Assembly: GCA_017542145.1 (NCBI GenBank)
Contig: JAFXXQ010000033.1
Span: 1 to 64,000, forward strand
DNA from: Bacteroidaceae bacterium
Lineage (GTDB): Bacteria; Bacteroidota; Bacteroidia; Bacteroidales; Bacteroidaceae
Direction: 5' to 3'
DNA: 64,000 nt
In this document: positions 46,182-55,716 of the stretch, piece after piece
How positions within the stretch are numbered: position 1 is the stretch's first letter
Layout: each line of letters opens with the position of its first letter
The notes under the pieces: generated by a model
Database searches by the model: none
Seen by the model: only the letters and a program-made list of their open reading frames with translations
Told to the model about the DNA's origin: nothing
Position numbers and translations under genes: made by a program

Positions 46182-49100
46182 ATGAGAAAACCATCGATAT
46201 CTTTGCTGTTGGCAGTCGGACTGACATGGGCCGTATCCCTGCATGGCCAGACGACAGTCGGAGCACGGCGTGTGGCCGACGATGGGGCCCCCGTTCCCGC
46301 CCGAGTGTTGCTAGAACATGCTCCTTGTGGACTAATTGATTTTTCTGAAGCCGCTCGTTTGCTTACGGATGCCCAATATGCGGAGTTCCTCTCGTCTGCC
46401 AAGGACGGACAAGACGGGCGCTATATCGTCACCGTCCTTCGCAACTACATGAAGGAATACCCTGATGCTCCTCATCGTAACCGCCTTCGTGCTATGCTTG
46501 CTGAAGGCTACTATGCCTGCGGCGACTTTTTTGCTATGGATGAGGAAATGAAAGGCATTGACATCGAGGCTCTTCCCAATGACGAATTGGAACGTCTCGT
46601 CGTTACGTACGGTATGGCTTTGACTGAGCTGGGACGTTTAGACGATGCCCGCGTTCAGCTCCTCACGGCACAATTAATGAACGGACGTTATAAGGACGAG
46701 GCTACTTTCGGTTTAGCATGGGTGAACTATGCCGAACGTCGTTACGATGAGGCTGTTGATGGCTTCATCGCCGTTGAAAATGTATCTGCACTTCGTCCTG
46801 CTGCCCTGTTTTACAAGGCTGAAGCTGCCCTTGAAGAAGGCAACTATACCATTGCCCTCGTGCGTGCCGACTCCGCAAGTGCTGCATACAACTCTAAAAC
46901 CTCATCTTTGGCGACTTATTTTAATAACGAAGTTAAGCGCGTCCGTGGCGAAGCGCTGTTTGGCGTGGGACGTTATGAGGAGAGTGCCCTGCAGTTAGAG
47001 GATTATTTGGCTGGGACAGACAACCCCAGCCGCGAAGCCTTATTCCGTCTCGGACTGGCACATTACAACTCTGGTGAGTATCTCCGTGCTCCCGAGGTGT
47101 TAGCCATGGTAGACAAGACGGGAAGCAACGATGATGCCGTCGCCCAGTGTGCTGAGCTTTACAGCGGCCTTTCGTACTTAAAGACAGGCGATGCTACTCG
47201 TGCTCGCATGAGCTTCGAACGCGCATCATCTATGGAAGCCGATGAACGGCTCCGCGAACAGGCTATGTACAACCACATCGCAGCTCTTCACGAAACGGGT
47301 GGTGGAGCCTTCGGCGAGAGCGTTTCAGTGGCTGAACGCTTTCTCAACGAATTCCCTGCATCCCTATGGGTACAGAAAGTAAACACCTACCTTGTTGAGA
47401 CCTATCTCAACACTCGCAACTACGTTGCCGCTCTTCAGTCTATCGAAAAAATCAACCATCCAAGCGAATCTTTGTTGAATGCTCGCCAGAAACTCCTTTG
47501 TCGTGCTGGGCAGGAGGCTTTTGCTGGAGGAGAAATGGACAAGGCTATTGATTACCTGACAGAATCTGTCAAAATGGGCACTTACGACCGTTCGACACGA
47601 GCTGAAGCTCTTTTATGGCGTGGTGAAGCTTACTATAGGAAGGGTGAGTATGGCAAAGCCCGCAACGATTATGCAAATTGTCTTTCTCAGTCGTCTGAGG
47701 GACGTACAGCCTTGTTAGCGCGCTACGGGCAGGCATATTGCTATTTCCGCCAAGGAAACTACAACGAGGCATATCGTCAGTTTGATCGCTTTTTCTCCAC
47801 TTCTGGTGTTTCATCCTATACTGATAATGCCACGCGAGCCGACGTCTGGGGACGCATGGGCGACTGCCTTTTTCAGGCTCGCCGCTACAGCGATGCTATC
47901 GATGCCTACGAAAAGGCTCTCGCTATCGACCCAGAAACAAGCGACTATGCCGTTTATCAGAAAGCTTTTTCGCAGGGGTTGTTGGGGCGTTATAAGGATA
48001 AAATCTCTACGTTAGACTATCTGCTAAAACATTTCCCCTCATCGGAGTATGCCGACGATGCCCTTTTTGAGAAAGGACGTTCGTATGTCCAATTGGAACA
48101 GACGGAAGGAGCTCTTAGTGCTTTTCGCCAACTATTGGATAAATATCCCCGTTGTAGTTATGCCCCCAGCGCTGGCAATGAGATAGCCTTGCTCCTCTAT
48201 CAGGCGGGTCATACTGCTGATGCTGCTGCCGCTTACAAACGCGTTATCACCACCTATCCGGGCAGCGAGGAGGCCAATGTGGCCATGCGCGACTTGAAAT
48301 CTCTTTATGTTGAGGAAAATCAAGTTGATAAATACGTGGAGTTCGCTTCGCAGACGAAAGGTATGGTGACGGTGGAAGTGACGGAACACGACTCTCTTAC
48401 CTATGTTGCTGCCGAACAGCTCTACATGAAGGGTGAGACGCAGAAGGCTCGCGAAGCTTTCGACAAATACATCTCCCAGTTCCCCGCTGGTGCCTATGCT
48501 CTTAACGCTCATTATCATTTGGGCTGCATCTACCGCCAACAGAATAATTACGAGAAGGCGATGACTCACCTTCGCAACGTGGCCGAAATGCGTAACAGTC
48601 GTTACTGCGAGGATGCTACCCGCATGGTGGCCGATATGGCCTATGACCACCAGGACTACCGTACAGCCCTTGCTTCTTATAAGGATTTGAAGACTATGAC
48701 CAGCCGCTCCGATGTTCGCCTACACGCTCAGACTTTTGGTGTCCGAGCTGCATGGGTGCTCTCTGACTGGGATTTCATCATCAGCGAGGTTGGTACTTTT
48801 GTAGCAGATAAGGGCTTGGCACCCGAGACCGCTGTTGAGATGCGTTATTACCGTGCTAAGGCTGGTTTAGCCAAGAAGCAAAACAATACTGCTATGGCTG
48901 ATCTTGCAATACTTGCCAAGGACACCCGAACTGTCTATGGTGCTGAAGCCAAATACCTGTTGGCACAACTTTACTACGACACAGGTCAGAGTGAGAAAGC
49001 CGAGAAAGAAGTGCAGGACTACATCAGTATCAGTACCCCCCATACTTATTGGTTGGCACGCAGCTTCATCTTGTTGGCAGATATCTATATAGCTAGTGGA

Positions 49101-49205
49101 CGTGATGTGGAGGCACGTCAGTATTTACTTTCCCTCCGCCAGAACTATACAGCGAAGGATGACATTGCGGAAAGGATTGAGGAAAGAATGGAAAAACTGC
49201 AATAA
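46182..49205 (+). CDS. large secreted TPR-repeat protein
   Basis: A 1007-residue protein. The signal peptide (ISLLLAVGLTWAVSLHGQ) is followed almost entirely by tetratricopeptide repeats, for example FRLGLAHYNSGEYLRAPEVL, WGRMGDCLFQARRYSDAIDA, YEKALAIDPETSDYAVYQ and ALFEKGRSYVQLEQTEGALS. Residues after about 590 resemble outer-membrane assembly or tolA-associated TPR proteins (YPRCSYAPSAGNEIALLLYQ). Long TPR solenoids in the periplasm act as scaffolds for envelope machines. A beta-barrel gene follows after 12 bases, so the two may form a complex. An upstream ATG is excluded by the promoter. Confidence 0.88.
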   Translation: MRKPSISLLLAVGLTWAVSLHGQTTVGARRVADDGAPVPARVLLEHAPCGLIDFSEAARLLTDAQYAEFLSSAKDGQDGRYIVTVLRNYMKEYPDAPHRNRLRAMLAEGYYACGDFFAMDEEMKGIDIEALPNDELERLVVTYGMALTELGRLDDARVQLLTAQLMNGRYKDEATFGLAWVNYAERRYDEAVDGFIAVENVSALRPAALFYKAEAALEEGNYTIALVRADSASAAYNSKTSSLATYFNNEVKRVRGEALFGVGRYEESALQLEDYLAGTDNPSREALFRLGLAHYNSGEYLRAPEVLAMVDKTGSNDDAVAQCAELYSGLSYLKTGDATRARMSFERASSMEADERLREQAMYNHIAALHETGGGAFGESVSVAERFLNEFPASLWVQKVNTYLVETYLNTRNYVAALQSIEKINHPSESLLNARQKLLCRAGQEAFAGGEMDKAIDYLTESVKMGTYDRSTRAEALLWRGEAYYRKGEYGKARNDYANCLSQSSEGRTALLARYGQAYCYFRQGNYNEAYRQFDRFFSTSGVSSYTDNATRADVWGRMGDCLFQARRYSDAIDAYEKALAIDPETSDYAVYQKAFSQGLLGRYKDKISTLDYLLKHFPSSEYADDALFEKGRSYVQLEQTEGALSAFRQLLDKYPRCSYAPSAGNEIALLLYQAGHTADAAAAYKRVITTYPGSEEANVAMRDLKSLYVEENQVDKYVEFASQTKGMVTVEVTEHDSLTYVAAEQLYMKGETQKAREAFDKYISQFPAGAYALNAHYHLGCIYRQQNNYEKAMTHLRNVAEMRNSRYCEDATRMVADMAYDHQDYRTALASYKDLKTMTSRSDVRLHAQTFGVRAAWVLSDWDFIISEVGTFVADKGLAPETAVEMRYYRAKAGLAKKQNNTAMADLAILAKDTRTVYGAEAKYLLAQLYYDTGQSEKAEKEVQDYISISTPHTYWLARSFILLADIYIASGRDVEARQYLLSLRQNYTAKDDIAERIEERMEKLQ

Positions 49206-49217
49206 AAAGATATTACA

Positions 49218-50867
49218 ATGAAAAGAATTCGTATATATAGTATTGTGGCTTTGCTGTTGGCTCTTCCAACAGCTGTGCAGGCGCAGAACGATACCATTCG
49301 TCGCACGGTAATGGTGGAGAGCATATACAATCCTGTACTTGCTTCGTCTGAAAAGCGTTCGTTCATTCCTGAGGAACAGCATCCTATTGCAAATCGCGAA
49401 AAAGTGGTCTATGCCGATGAAAGCCACGATCCTGGCAATCTTCTTCGAGACCCCTTCGGTTCGGGTGTCACCAATCTTCGTCAAGATCGTCTGCTGCCCG
49501 CTTACCTCCGTCTGGGCTATGGCACCCGAAACAATGTGGATGTCCTTGGTCTCTATCGCGCCTCGTTAGGTCGTCACGATGTGTTAAACTTAGGCGCTTC
49601 TGTCATGGGTTGGAACGGCATGATTCCCTTTCAGGGCTTGACGGCACCCATTGATAGTGGCACATGGAAGAGTCTCCGCTACGACACCGACGCTCGTATC
49701 AGCTATGCTCATGAAGGTCGTATACGTTTTGGGATTTCTGCTGATTTGGGTTATTATATTCGCAATCATCTTATTGCTAATACTTTGATGGTTCATGACA
49801 CCGACTTGCAAAACAGCCTCACCTATGGCGGGAACGGATACTTTACCACTTCTTTGGGAAAACTCCCTTTGGAAGTAGGTGTCAGCGGCGGTTTCCATCG
49901 TTGGCAGAATAGCGCATGGCAGGGCGACACCATAGCTAATGCTGAGAGTCATATTGAGTTCGATGCTGATTTGGCATATCGACTCAAAAAAGCCGGAAGA
50001 CTTGAATTATCCTTGACCAACGATTACGTCACCTACAAAAACCTATCTGATTCCATTGGACATTATTTCCTTGGCATTCATCCCCAATGGGTTTTTGAGG
50101 GGAAGCATAGCACTCTTGCTTTAGGAGTTAATGTCGATGTTCAGGCTACCGATAGCCAGAATGTTCAAGTATCACCTAACTGCCGTTTTTCGCTAATTCC
50201 CACAGCGCCTTTGCGTCTTGACATCATTTTTGATGGCGGACGTGATTTGCAGACTTTCAGCGACCTCTACCGTATCTCACCTTGGTGGACAGCTAATGTT
50301 CCCTTGCAACGAGCCTATACCTATCTGAATGCCCGCATGCATATGGGCATACGCGTAGCTGAGGGGTTGCATTTTGGTTTCGGCGGTGGTTACCGTATGA
50401 CAAACGATGCCCTTTTTGCTACTGAACGTATTACAAAGGGACTGCTTTTCACAGGGTTGGAGAACCATAACGCACAAGTGTGGAATGTTGGTGCCGATGC
50501 TTCTTACGAATGGAAGGATCTCTTCCGCTTTACTACGGACTTTACCTACTACGGTTGGTCGGGTGTTAGCGATGCTCTAACGCTTTTGGCATTCTCTCCG
50601 CAGATGGACTTTAACGCTGCCATCCGTACCCGTATCGTCCGTAATCTTCATGCTGACGCCGCCTTCCGTTACCGGCAATTTTGCGATACGGGTGTAGGAC
50701 ACCGCGATGTAGTGGCTGACCTAAGCGTCAAGGCAGACTATGTCCTTAACCGAATCATCAGTTTCTATGCTACTGGCGAAAATCTGCTGAACCGTCAGAG
50801 TGGATTTTGCCCTGCTATTCCTGCACAGGGCATTCGTGTCGTGGGTGGCATGGTGCTGAAATTGTAA
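49218..50867 (+). CDS. outer-membrane beta-barrel protein, TonB-receptor-like without a plug
   Basis: A 549-residue protein with a signal peptide ending LPTAVQAQ. After a short N-terminal part (TVMVESIYNPVLASSEKRSF) the chain alternates hydrophobic and polar residues in many strands (NVDVLGLYRASLGRHDVLNL, GIRVAEGLHFGFGGGYRM) and ends in MVLKL. No plug or STN domain is seen. It probably forms a barrel of about 22 or fewer strands in the outer membrane. It is paired with the large TPR gene upstream; in Bacteroidales such TPR/barrel pairs are found together, but the role is not known. Confidence 0.82.
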   Translation: MKRIRIYSIVALLLALPTAVQAQNDTIRRTVMVESIYNPVLASSEKRSFIPEEQHPIANREKVVYADESHDPGNLLRDPFGSGVTNLRQDRLLPAYLRLGYGTRNNVDVLGLYRASLGRHDVLNLGASVMGWNGMIPFQGLTAPIDSGTWKSLRYDTDARISYAHEGRIRFGISADLGYYIRNHLIANTLMVHDTDLQNSLTYGGNGYFTTSLGKLPLEVGVSGGFHRWQNSAWQGDTIANAESHIEFDADLAYRLKKAGRLELSLTNDYVTYKNLSDSIGHYFLGIHPQWVFEGKHSTLALGVNVDVQATDSQNVQVSPNCRFSLIPTAPLRLDIIFDGGRDLQTFSDLYRISPWWTANVPLQRAYTYLNARMHMGIRVAEGLHFGFGGGYRMTNDALFATERITKGLLFTGLENHNAQVWNVGADASYEWKDLFRFTTDFTYYGWSGVSDALTLLAFSPQMDFNAAIRTRIVRNLHADAAFRYRQFCDTGVGHRDVVADLSVKADYVLNRIISFYATGENLLNRQSGFCPAIPAQGIRVVGGMVLKL

Positions 50868-50883
50868 TTTGTAATTCCTATTT

Positions 50884-50914
50884 TTTGTAATTCCTTTTTT
50901 TTGTACTACTTTTG
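50884..50914 (+). promoter_or_regulatory. topA promoter
   Basis: TTTG (50884-50887), 19-base spacer, TACTTTTG (50907-50914); 29 bases before the topA start. The region has two near-copies of TTGTAATTCCT. Confidence 0.8.
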
Positions 50915-50943
50915 CGCCCGATTTTAATAGACGCTATTTAATA

Positions 50944-53277
50944 ATGTATAAGAATCTTGTAATTGTTGAGTCTCCGGCCAAAGCCAAAACCATTGAGAAG
51001 TTCCTGGGGAAAGAGTATAAAGTCATGTCATCTTATGGCCATATCCGTGATCTTAAAAAGAAGACATTCAGCATAGATAAAGAAACCTTTGAGCCTATCT
51101 ACGAGGTACCCACCGAGAAGAAAAAAGTAGTTGATGAGCTTAAACGTGAATCGCAGCGTGCACAGTACGTCTGGTTGGCTTCCGATGAAGACCGCGAAGG
51201 AGAGGCCATCAGCTGGCACCTCTATGAGGTGTTGGAACTTGACCCTAATCGTACTCGACGTATCGTTTTCCATGAGATTACCCCCGATGCTATTAAGAAT
51301 GCCATTGAGCATCCTCGTTCCATAGATATTAATCTTGTTTATGCACAGCAGGCACGTCGTGTTCTTGACCGTATTGTGGGCTTCAAGCTCTCACCAGTTC
51401 TTTGGAGAAGAGTCAAACCGGCTCTCTCCGCAGGGCGTGTCCAGTCGGTTACAGTTCGGCTAATCGTTGATCGTGAACGTGAGATTGAGGCTTTCAAGCC
51501 TACATTTGCTTATCGTGTCGTAGCTACCTTTCTTGTTCCTTCGGCTGATAGTAAGGTTGTTGAGATGCGTGCTGAACTTGGTACTCGTTTCAAGACCAAA
51601 CAGGCAGCCAAAGAGTTCTTAGAGAAATGCAAGGCAGCCAGTTTTGTTGTGGGCGATGTACAGCAGAAACCGCTGAAGAAGTCACCAGCCTTGCCGTTTA
51701 CCACTTCGACACTCCAGCAGGAGGCCGCCCGTAAGCTCGGCTTTTCTGTGTCGCAGACTATGACGTTGGCCCAGCGGCTCTATGAATCGGGACAGATTAC
51801 TTATATGCGTACCGACTCCACCAATCTCTCCGATTTCTGCTTAGGTGCCTGCAAACAAGTAATCTTGGAAAACATGGGAACCGAGTATCACCAGCGTCGC
51901 AATATCCATGCCAAGATAAAAGGCGCTCAGGAGGCTCATGAGGCTATCCGCCCCACCTCCATGCATCGTCCGTCGCTCACTACAGGAAATGCTGCTGAGA
52001 AGCGTCTCTACGAGCTTATCTACAAGCGCACACTCGCCTCTCAGATGGCTGATGCCCAGTTGGAGAAGACCACCGTTACAATCTCTATGAAAGGGACAAA
52101 GGATTCGTTCACGGCTACCGGTGAGGTTATCACCTTCGACGGTTTCCTGCGTGTCTATCGCGAGTCGTCCGATGATGATGCAGCTTCTACGGAAGGTGCT
52201 GTTGGTCTACTGCCGCCTCTTGCTGTAGGTGATATCCTCACGACAAAGGAGATTACGGCTACCGAGCGCTATACTTCAGCCCCCCAACGTTATAGCGAAG
52301 CTGCTTTGGTGCACAAACTCGAGGAACTCGGCATCGGTCGCCCCTCTACTTATGCTTCTTTCATCAGTACTATTCAACAACGTGAGTACGTCGTTCGTGA
52401 GGATGTGGCTGGTGTCGAGCGTAGCGTCTGTGTATTGCACCTTTGCGATGGGCATGTGATAGACACTACAGTCTCTGAGATATACGGCTCAGAGAAGTCC
52501 AAGCTAATCCCTACTGATGTGGGCATCGTTGTTAACGACTTCCTCACCCAACATTTCCCCGAGATTCTCGACTATAACTTTACGGCTGATATTGAGAAGG
52601 AGTTTGACGAGATAGCCACAGGCGAAAAAGGCTGGACAGACATTATCGCCCACTTTGATGCCGACTTTGAGCCCCTTGTTGATAAAGCTATGGCCGACAA
52701 GCCGGAGCATAAAGTTGGCGAACGGCTGCTCGGTACTGATCCCGTTAGTGGACGCCCTGTAAGCGTGAAGATAGGACGCTATGGTCCAATTGTGCAGATT
52801 GGCTCCGTTTCCGACACAGAGAAGCCCCGTTTCGCTCAACTGAAGAAAGGTCAGACGATTGATACCATAACTCTTGACGAGGCACTTGCTCTTTGTACTC
52901 TGCCACGTACGTTGGGCGAGGTGAACGGCAATCCGGTTACTGTCGGCAGCGGACGCTTTGGCCTTTATGTTCGTTATGATGGTCAGTTCGTTTCGTTGCC
53001 TGAAGGCAGCAATCCCCTCGTTATAACCCTCGACGAAGCTCTTAAGCTCTTTGACGAGCGTGCCGAGCAGCAAGCTAGTCGTGTCCTACGCGTTTTTGAT
53101 GAAGACGCCGATGTGCAGATTCTCAACGGTCCCTACGGCCCTTATATCTCTGCACACGGTACGAATGTCCGGCTGCCTCGTGGCACAAAGCCCGAAACGC
53201 TCACTTTTGAGGACGTTCAAGCGCTTGTCCAGAAAGCCAAAGACACACCCGCTAAACCACGCCGGAAGAAAAGTTAA
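50944..53277 (+). CDS. topA: DNA topoisomerase I
   Basis: A 777-residue type IA topoisomerase that relaxes negative supercoils. The Toprim domain has VIVESPAKAKTIEKFLG and ASDEDREGEAISWHL. The nucleophilic Tyr lies in ITYMRTDSTNLS. Core regions SAGRVQSVTVRLI and PSTYASFISTIQQREYV are present. Instead of C-terminal zinc fingers, the tail has several repeats of the topoisomerase C-terminal type (VSVKIGRYGPIVQIG, VTVGSGRFGLYVRYDG, ILNGPYGPYISAHG), as is usual in Bacteroidota. A Lys/Arg-rich end (AKPRRKKS) follows. Confidence 0.97.
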   Translation: MYKNLVIVESPAKAKTIEKFLGKEYKVMSSYGHIRDLKKKTFSIDKETFEPIYEVPTEKKKVVDELKRESQRAQYVWLASDEDREGEAISWHLYEVLELDPNRTRRIVFHEITPDAIKNAIEHPRSIDINLVYAQQARRVLDRIVGFKLSPVLWRRVKPALSAGRVQSVTVRLIVDREREIEAFKPTFAYRVVATFLVPSADSKVVEMRAELGTRFKTKQAAKEFLEKCKAASFVVGDVQQKPLKKSPALPFTTSTLQQEAARKLGFSVSQTMTLAQRLYESGQITYMRTDSTNLSDFCLGACKQVILENMGTEYHQRRNIHAKIKGAQEAHEAIRPTSMHRPSLTTGNAAEKRLYELIYKRTLASQMADAQLEKTTVTISMKGTKDSFTATGEVITFDGFLRVYRESSDDDAASTEGAVGLLPPLAVGDILTTKEITATERYTSAPQRYSEAALVHKLEELGIGRPSTYASFISTIQQREYVVREDVAGVERSVCVLHLCDGHVIDTTVSEIYGSEKSKLIPTDVGIVVNDFLTQHFPEILDYNFTADIEKEFDEIATGEKGWTDIIAHFDADFEPLVDKAMADKPEHKVGERLLGTDPVSGRPVSVKIGRYGPIVQIGSVSDTEKPRFAQLKKGQTIDTITLDEALALCTLPRTLGEVNGNPVTVGSGRFGLYVRYDGQFVSLPEGSNPLVITLDEALKLFDERAEQQASRVLRVFDEDADVQILNGPYGPYISAHGTNVRLPRGTKPETLTFEDVQALVQKAKDTPAKPRRKKS

Positions 53278-53324
53278 GAAAAAAGCTGATTAGAGTTGAT
53301 TCTTAATAGAAATACTCAATCTAA

Positions 53325-53855
53325 ATGATACGTCTTTTCTTGGTGGGTTTCATGGCCAGCGGCAAGACGACCCTTGGTCGTGCTTTGGCCGCCGATCTCG
53401 GACTTACTTTCATTGACACGGACAATTACCTTGAGTGTCGCTATCGTCAGACTATCTCTCAAATCTTCGCTACGCGTGGAGAGGAAGCCTTCCGCCAGCT
53501 TGAACGTACAATTTTACATGAAGTGGCTGATTTCGAGGATGTCGTTATCGCTGCAGGTGGTGGAACTCCCTGCTTTTTCGATAATATGGATTATATGAAC
53601 GCTTGTGGCATTACCATCCACCTTGTCTGCCCTTCCGATGTTATCATTACCCGTCTCCGCATCAGCCGTACTCCTCGTCCTCTCGTCGCAGGCAAGACCG
53701 ATGAGGAACTTCGTGCCTATATTGCCACTACCCTTGCAGCACGCGACTCTTTCTACAATCGCGCTCACTATTCCTTCCTCTCCCACCAACTCGAAAGTCG
53801 TGACCAAATTACCTCCTCCGTCGCCCGCTTTAAGCATGAGATTCTTGGGATGTAG
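53325..53855 (+). CDS. aroK: shikimate kinase
   Basis: A 176-residue enzyme that phosphorylates shikimate with ATP in aromatic amino acid synthesis. Walker A GFMASGKTTLG, shikimate-binding FIDTDNYLE, FRQLERTIL and AAGGGTPCF, lid Arg in RISRTPRPLV. It lies 47 bases after topA. Its last 26 bases overlap the end of the convergent Stealth gene, so the two mRNAs overlap tail to tail. Confidence 0.96.
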   Translation: MIRLFLVGFMASGKTTLGRALAADLGLTFIDTDNYLECRYRQTISQIFATRGEEAFRQLERTILHEVADFEDVVIAAGGGTPCFFDNMDYMNACGITIHLVCPSDVIITRLRISRTPRPLVAGKTDEELRAYIATTLAARDSFYNRAHYSFLSHQLESRDQITSSVARFKHEILGM

Positions 53856-54858
53856 TTACTTCCAGGCGTAGGGCAATAAGGTGGAGGATACGTCGGCGTT
53901 CGGTTTCGGAGGCCTGGTCAAGGGAATTGAGACAGCCGAAGAGGGCTTTCGAGTGGCGTAGCTCGCGTTCTTTGCGGCGAAGATAGCTGATAGAAGAACG
54001 GGGGTGGGGCTTATAATAGAAAACATTGGCATGCGAAGGGGTGACAAGGCAACGTCCGGCATGTTCTTCGATGAGATAAAAAAGTTCCTGCGGGTTGAAT
54101 TGTGAGGGGTGACGGAAACGTTGTGAGATGTTGACGCGTAGTACGTCGGGATGAGTAGTGAAATAGTCTTCAAAGAAACTACGATGGAGGGGCAACGGTG
54201 TGTGTAAGAGGAAGAGAAAATGCCGGTGAGGACGCGGCGTATAGCGTAGGGTGTTTATAAGCAGCGATTTGAAACCCATCGGCTTGTGCCCGTCATGGCA
54301 AGGCTTGAGGGCATGGAGCAGGCGGGCGAAAAGAGTGCTATACCAACGACCATAGCATCGAGTAGCATCACCGACGTAGAAATCCTCGGGTGTGACGGGA
54401 GAAAGGAGGATGATGTCATCGTTAAAATAGATGTAGCGTTCGCTTAGATCAGGGATACGCCAGAGCAAGCTTTCGATGGAGTTGCAGTTGAAGGTTGGGA
54501 GACAGTCTTCGTATCCGCGGAAAATGACTGCGTGATCGATGACGGTATAGGGGATGTGTCCATCGGGAAAGTGGCGGTTGAGGTAGTCTTCAAGGTTTGG
54601 GGGAATCTGTTGGTCAGTAACGAGGAAGATGCGACGAATAAAGGGGGCGAAGCGGTTGATAGAGGCAATACAATAATAAACTTCACCCACGGAGGTGTAG
54701 CGCGTGGGGCCTGCGACATCATCGTGACGATCTTCGCCATGCTGGAGATAGCAGTCGCGCTTGGCGCGCCAGATGGGGTCACCCCCATCTACCCAAAGGA
54801 CGACGGCGTCAATGGCGGTACTATCGGACATCTTATTATTTACGTTTTGACTGCACAT
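53830..54858 (-). CDS. Stealth-type capsular polysaccharide phosphotransferase
   Basis: A 342-residue enzyme of the Stealth family, which moves sugar-1-phosphate onto a growing chain to build phosphate-linked polysaccharides. CR1 motif IDAVVLWVDGGDPIW, CR2 motif with RYTSVGEVYYCIASINRFAP, IFLVTDQQIP and YIYFNDDIILLSPV. CR3/CR4-like parts follow (FKSLLINTLRYTPRPHRHFL). An alternative start at 54831 (MSDSTAIDAVV) also fits. It follows the glycosyltransferase gene by 9 bases, suggesting one surface-glycan job. Confidence 0.92.
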   Translation of the reverse strand: MCSQNVNNKMSDSTAIDAVVLWVDGGDPIWRAKRDCYLQHGEDRHDDVAGPTRYTSVGEVYYCIASINRFAPFIRRIFLVTDQQIPPNLEDYLNRHFPDGHIPYTVIDHAVIFRGYEDCLPTFNCNSIESLLWRIPDLSERYIYFNDDIILLSPVTPEDFYVGDATRCYGRWYSTLFARLLHALKPCHDGHKPMGFKSLLINTLRYTPRPHRHFLFLLHTPLPLHRSFFEDYFTTHPDVLRVNISQRFRHPSQFNPQELFYLIEEHAGRCLVTPSHANVFYYKPHPRSSISYLRRKERELRHSKALFGCLNSLDQASETERRRILHLIALRLEVTTSQESHA

Positions 54859-54867
54859 GGGAATGGT

Positions 54868-55716
54868 TCAGATGAGGTTACGGAAGCGTTCGGGAATCTC
54901 GACGACCCATTTCCTACGAAGCATGGTGGGTTTATTCCAGGCATAGGGCTGTCGGAAAAGGTTCTGGATGCAACGTGCACGTTGGGTGGTTTGTTCCCAT
55001 GTCTTGGGCGTGGATTGGGTGATGATATGGATGGTGCGTGCTCGGCGTTGGAGGTGAGCTTCCCATCCATCATCGCTTCGCTCGCCGTCGGTGAAGCGAG
55101 CTTTAAGCCGTCCATAATCTACGCAACCGAAGTGGAATAGATAGATTCCGTTGGCGATATGAAAGTTGTGATTTCGGATACGATGAAAGCCAGAGCCCCA
55201 GGGCACGGGGCGGGCAAGGACGGAGGTCTTAGAGTAGCGATCGCTGAGGAGGGCGTAACGGCGTTGGCTAAGAAGAGAGAGGGAAGGGTCGATGGGGGCC
55301 TCCTTCTGGAGGTGCTGGCCGACATCGATGCCGAAGGCAGAGAGGGATGTCGTGATGTGTTGGCTGCTTAGGTATTCGGGCAGGGATTGACGAAGTTCAG
55401 GGTCAACGATGAGAAATTCATCGGTGTCGGTACCAATGACGAGGTCGTAGCCGTCAGCAAAAAGCTCGGCAGCCTTTGCCGAGAGGAAATCGATCCGGCG
55501 GCGATCGGCTACAGAACGGCTGCCTTCGAGACGATTGACGGCAGTAATGTGGATACCTCCGAGAAGAGGCTTAGCGAAAGTTTGGTCGGTGCCATCAAGA
55601 AATACGTAGAGGTTTTCCGCTCCAAGTTGTGAGGCATAGTAGGATATCCAACGGTGGAGAAAAAACTCATCGTTGCGAACCATCGTGAGGGCGGCTATCT
55701 TACATGGGGTCGGCAT
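54868..55716 (-). CDS. glycosyltransferase, family 2/92-like
   Basis: A 282-residue GT-A type transferase. It begins CKIAALTMVRNDEFFLHRWI and has a DxD-like motif in VIGTDTDEFLIVD, a pattern of the glycosyltransferases of the GT92/DUF23-like group that work on surface glycans. HNFHIANGIYLFHFGCVDYG lies in the acceptor half. The donor and acceptor are unknown. Its start overlaps the priA end by 17 bases and the Stealth gene follows, so it is the middle gene of a tight minus-strand run. Confidence 0.82.
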   Translation of the reverse strand: MPTPCKIAALTMVRNDEFFLHRWISYYASQLGAENLYVFLDGTDQTFAKPLLGGIHITAVNRLEGSRSVADRRRIDFLSAKAAELFADGYDLVIGTDTDEFLIVDPELRQSLPEYLSSQHITTSLSAFGIDVGQHLQKEAPIDPSLSLLSQRRYALLSDRYSKTSVLARPVPWGSGFHRIRNHNFHIANGIYLFHFGCVDYGRLKARFTDGERSDDGWEAHLQRRARTIHIITQSTPKTWEQTTQRARCIQNLFRQPYAWNKPTMLRRKWVVEIPERFRNLI

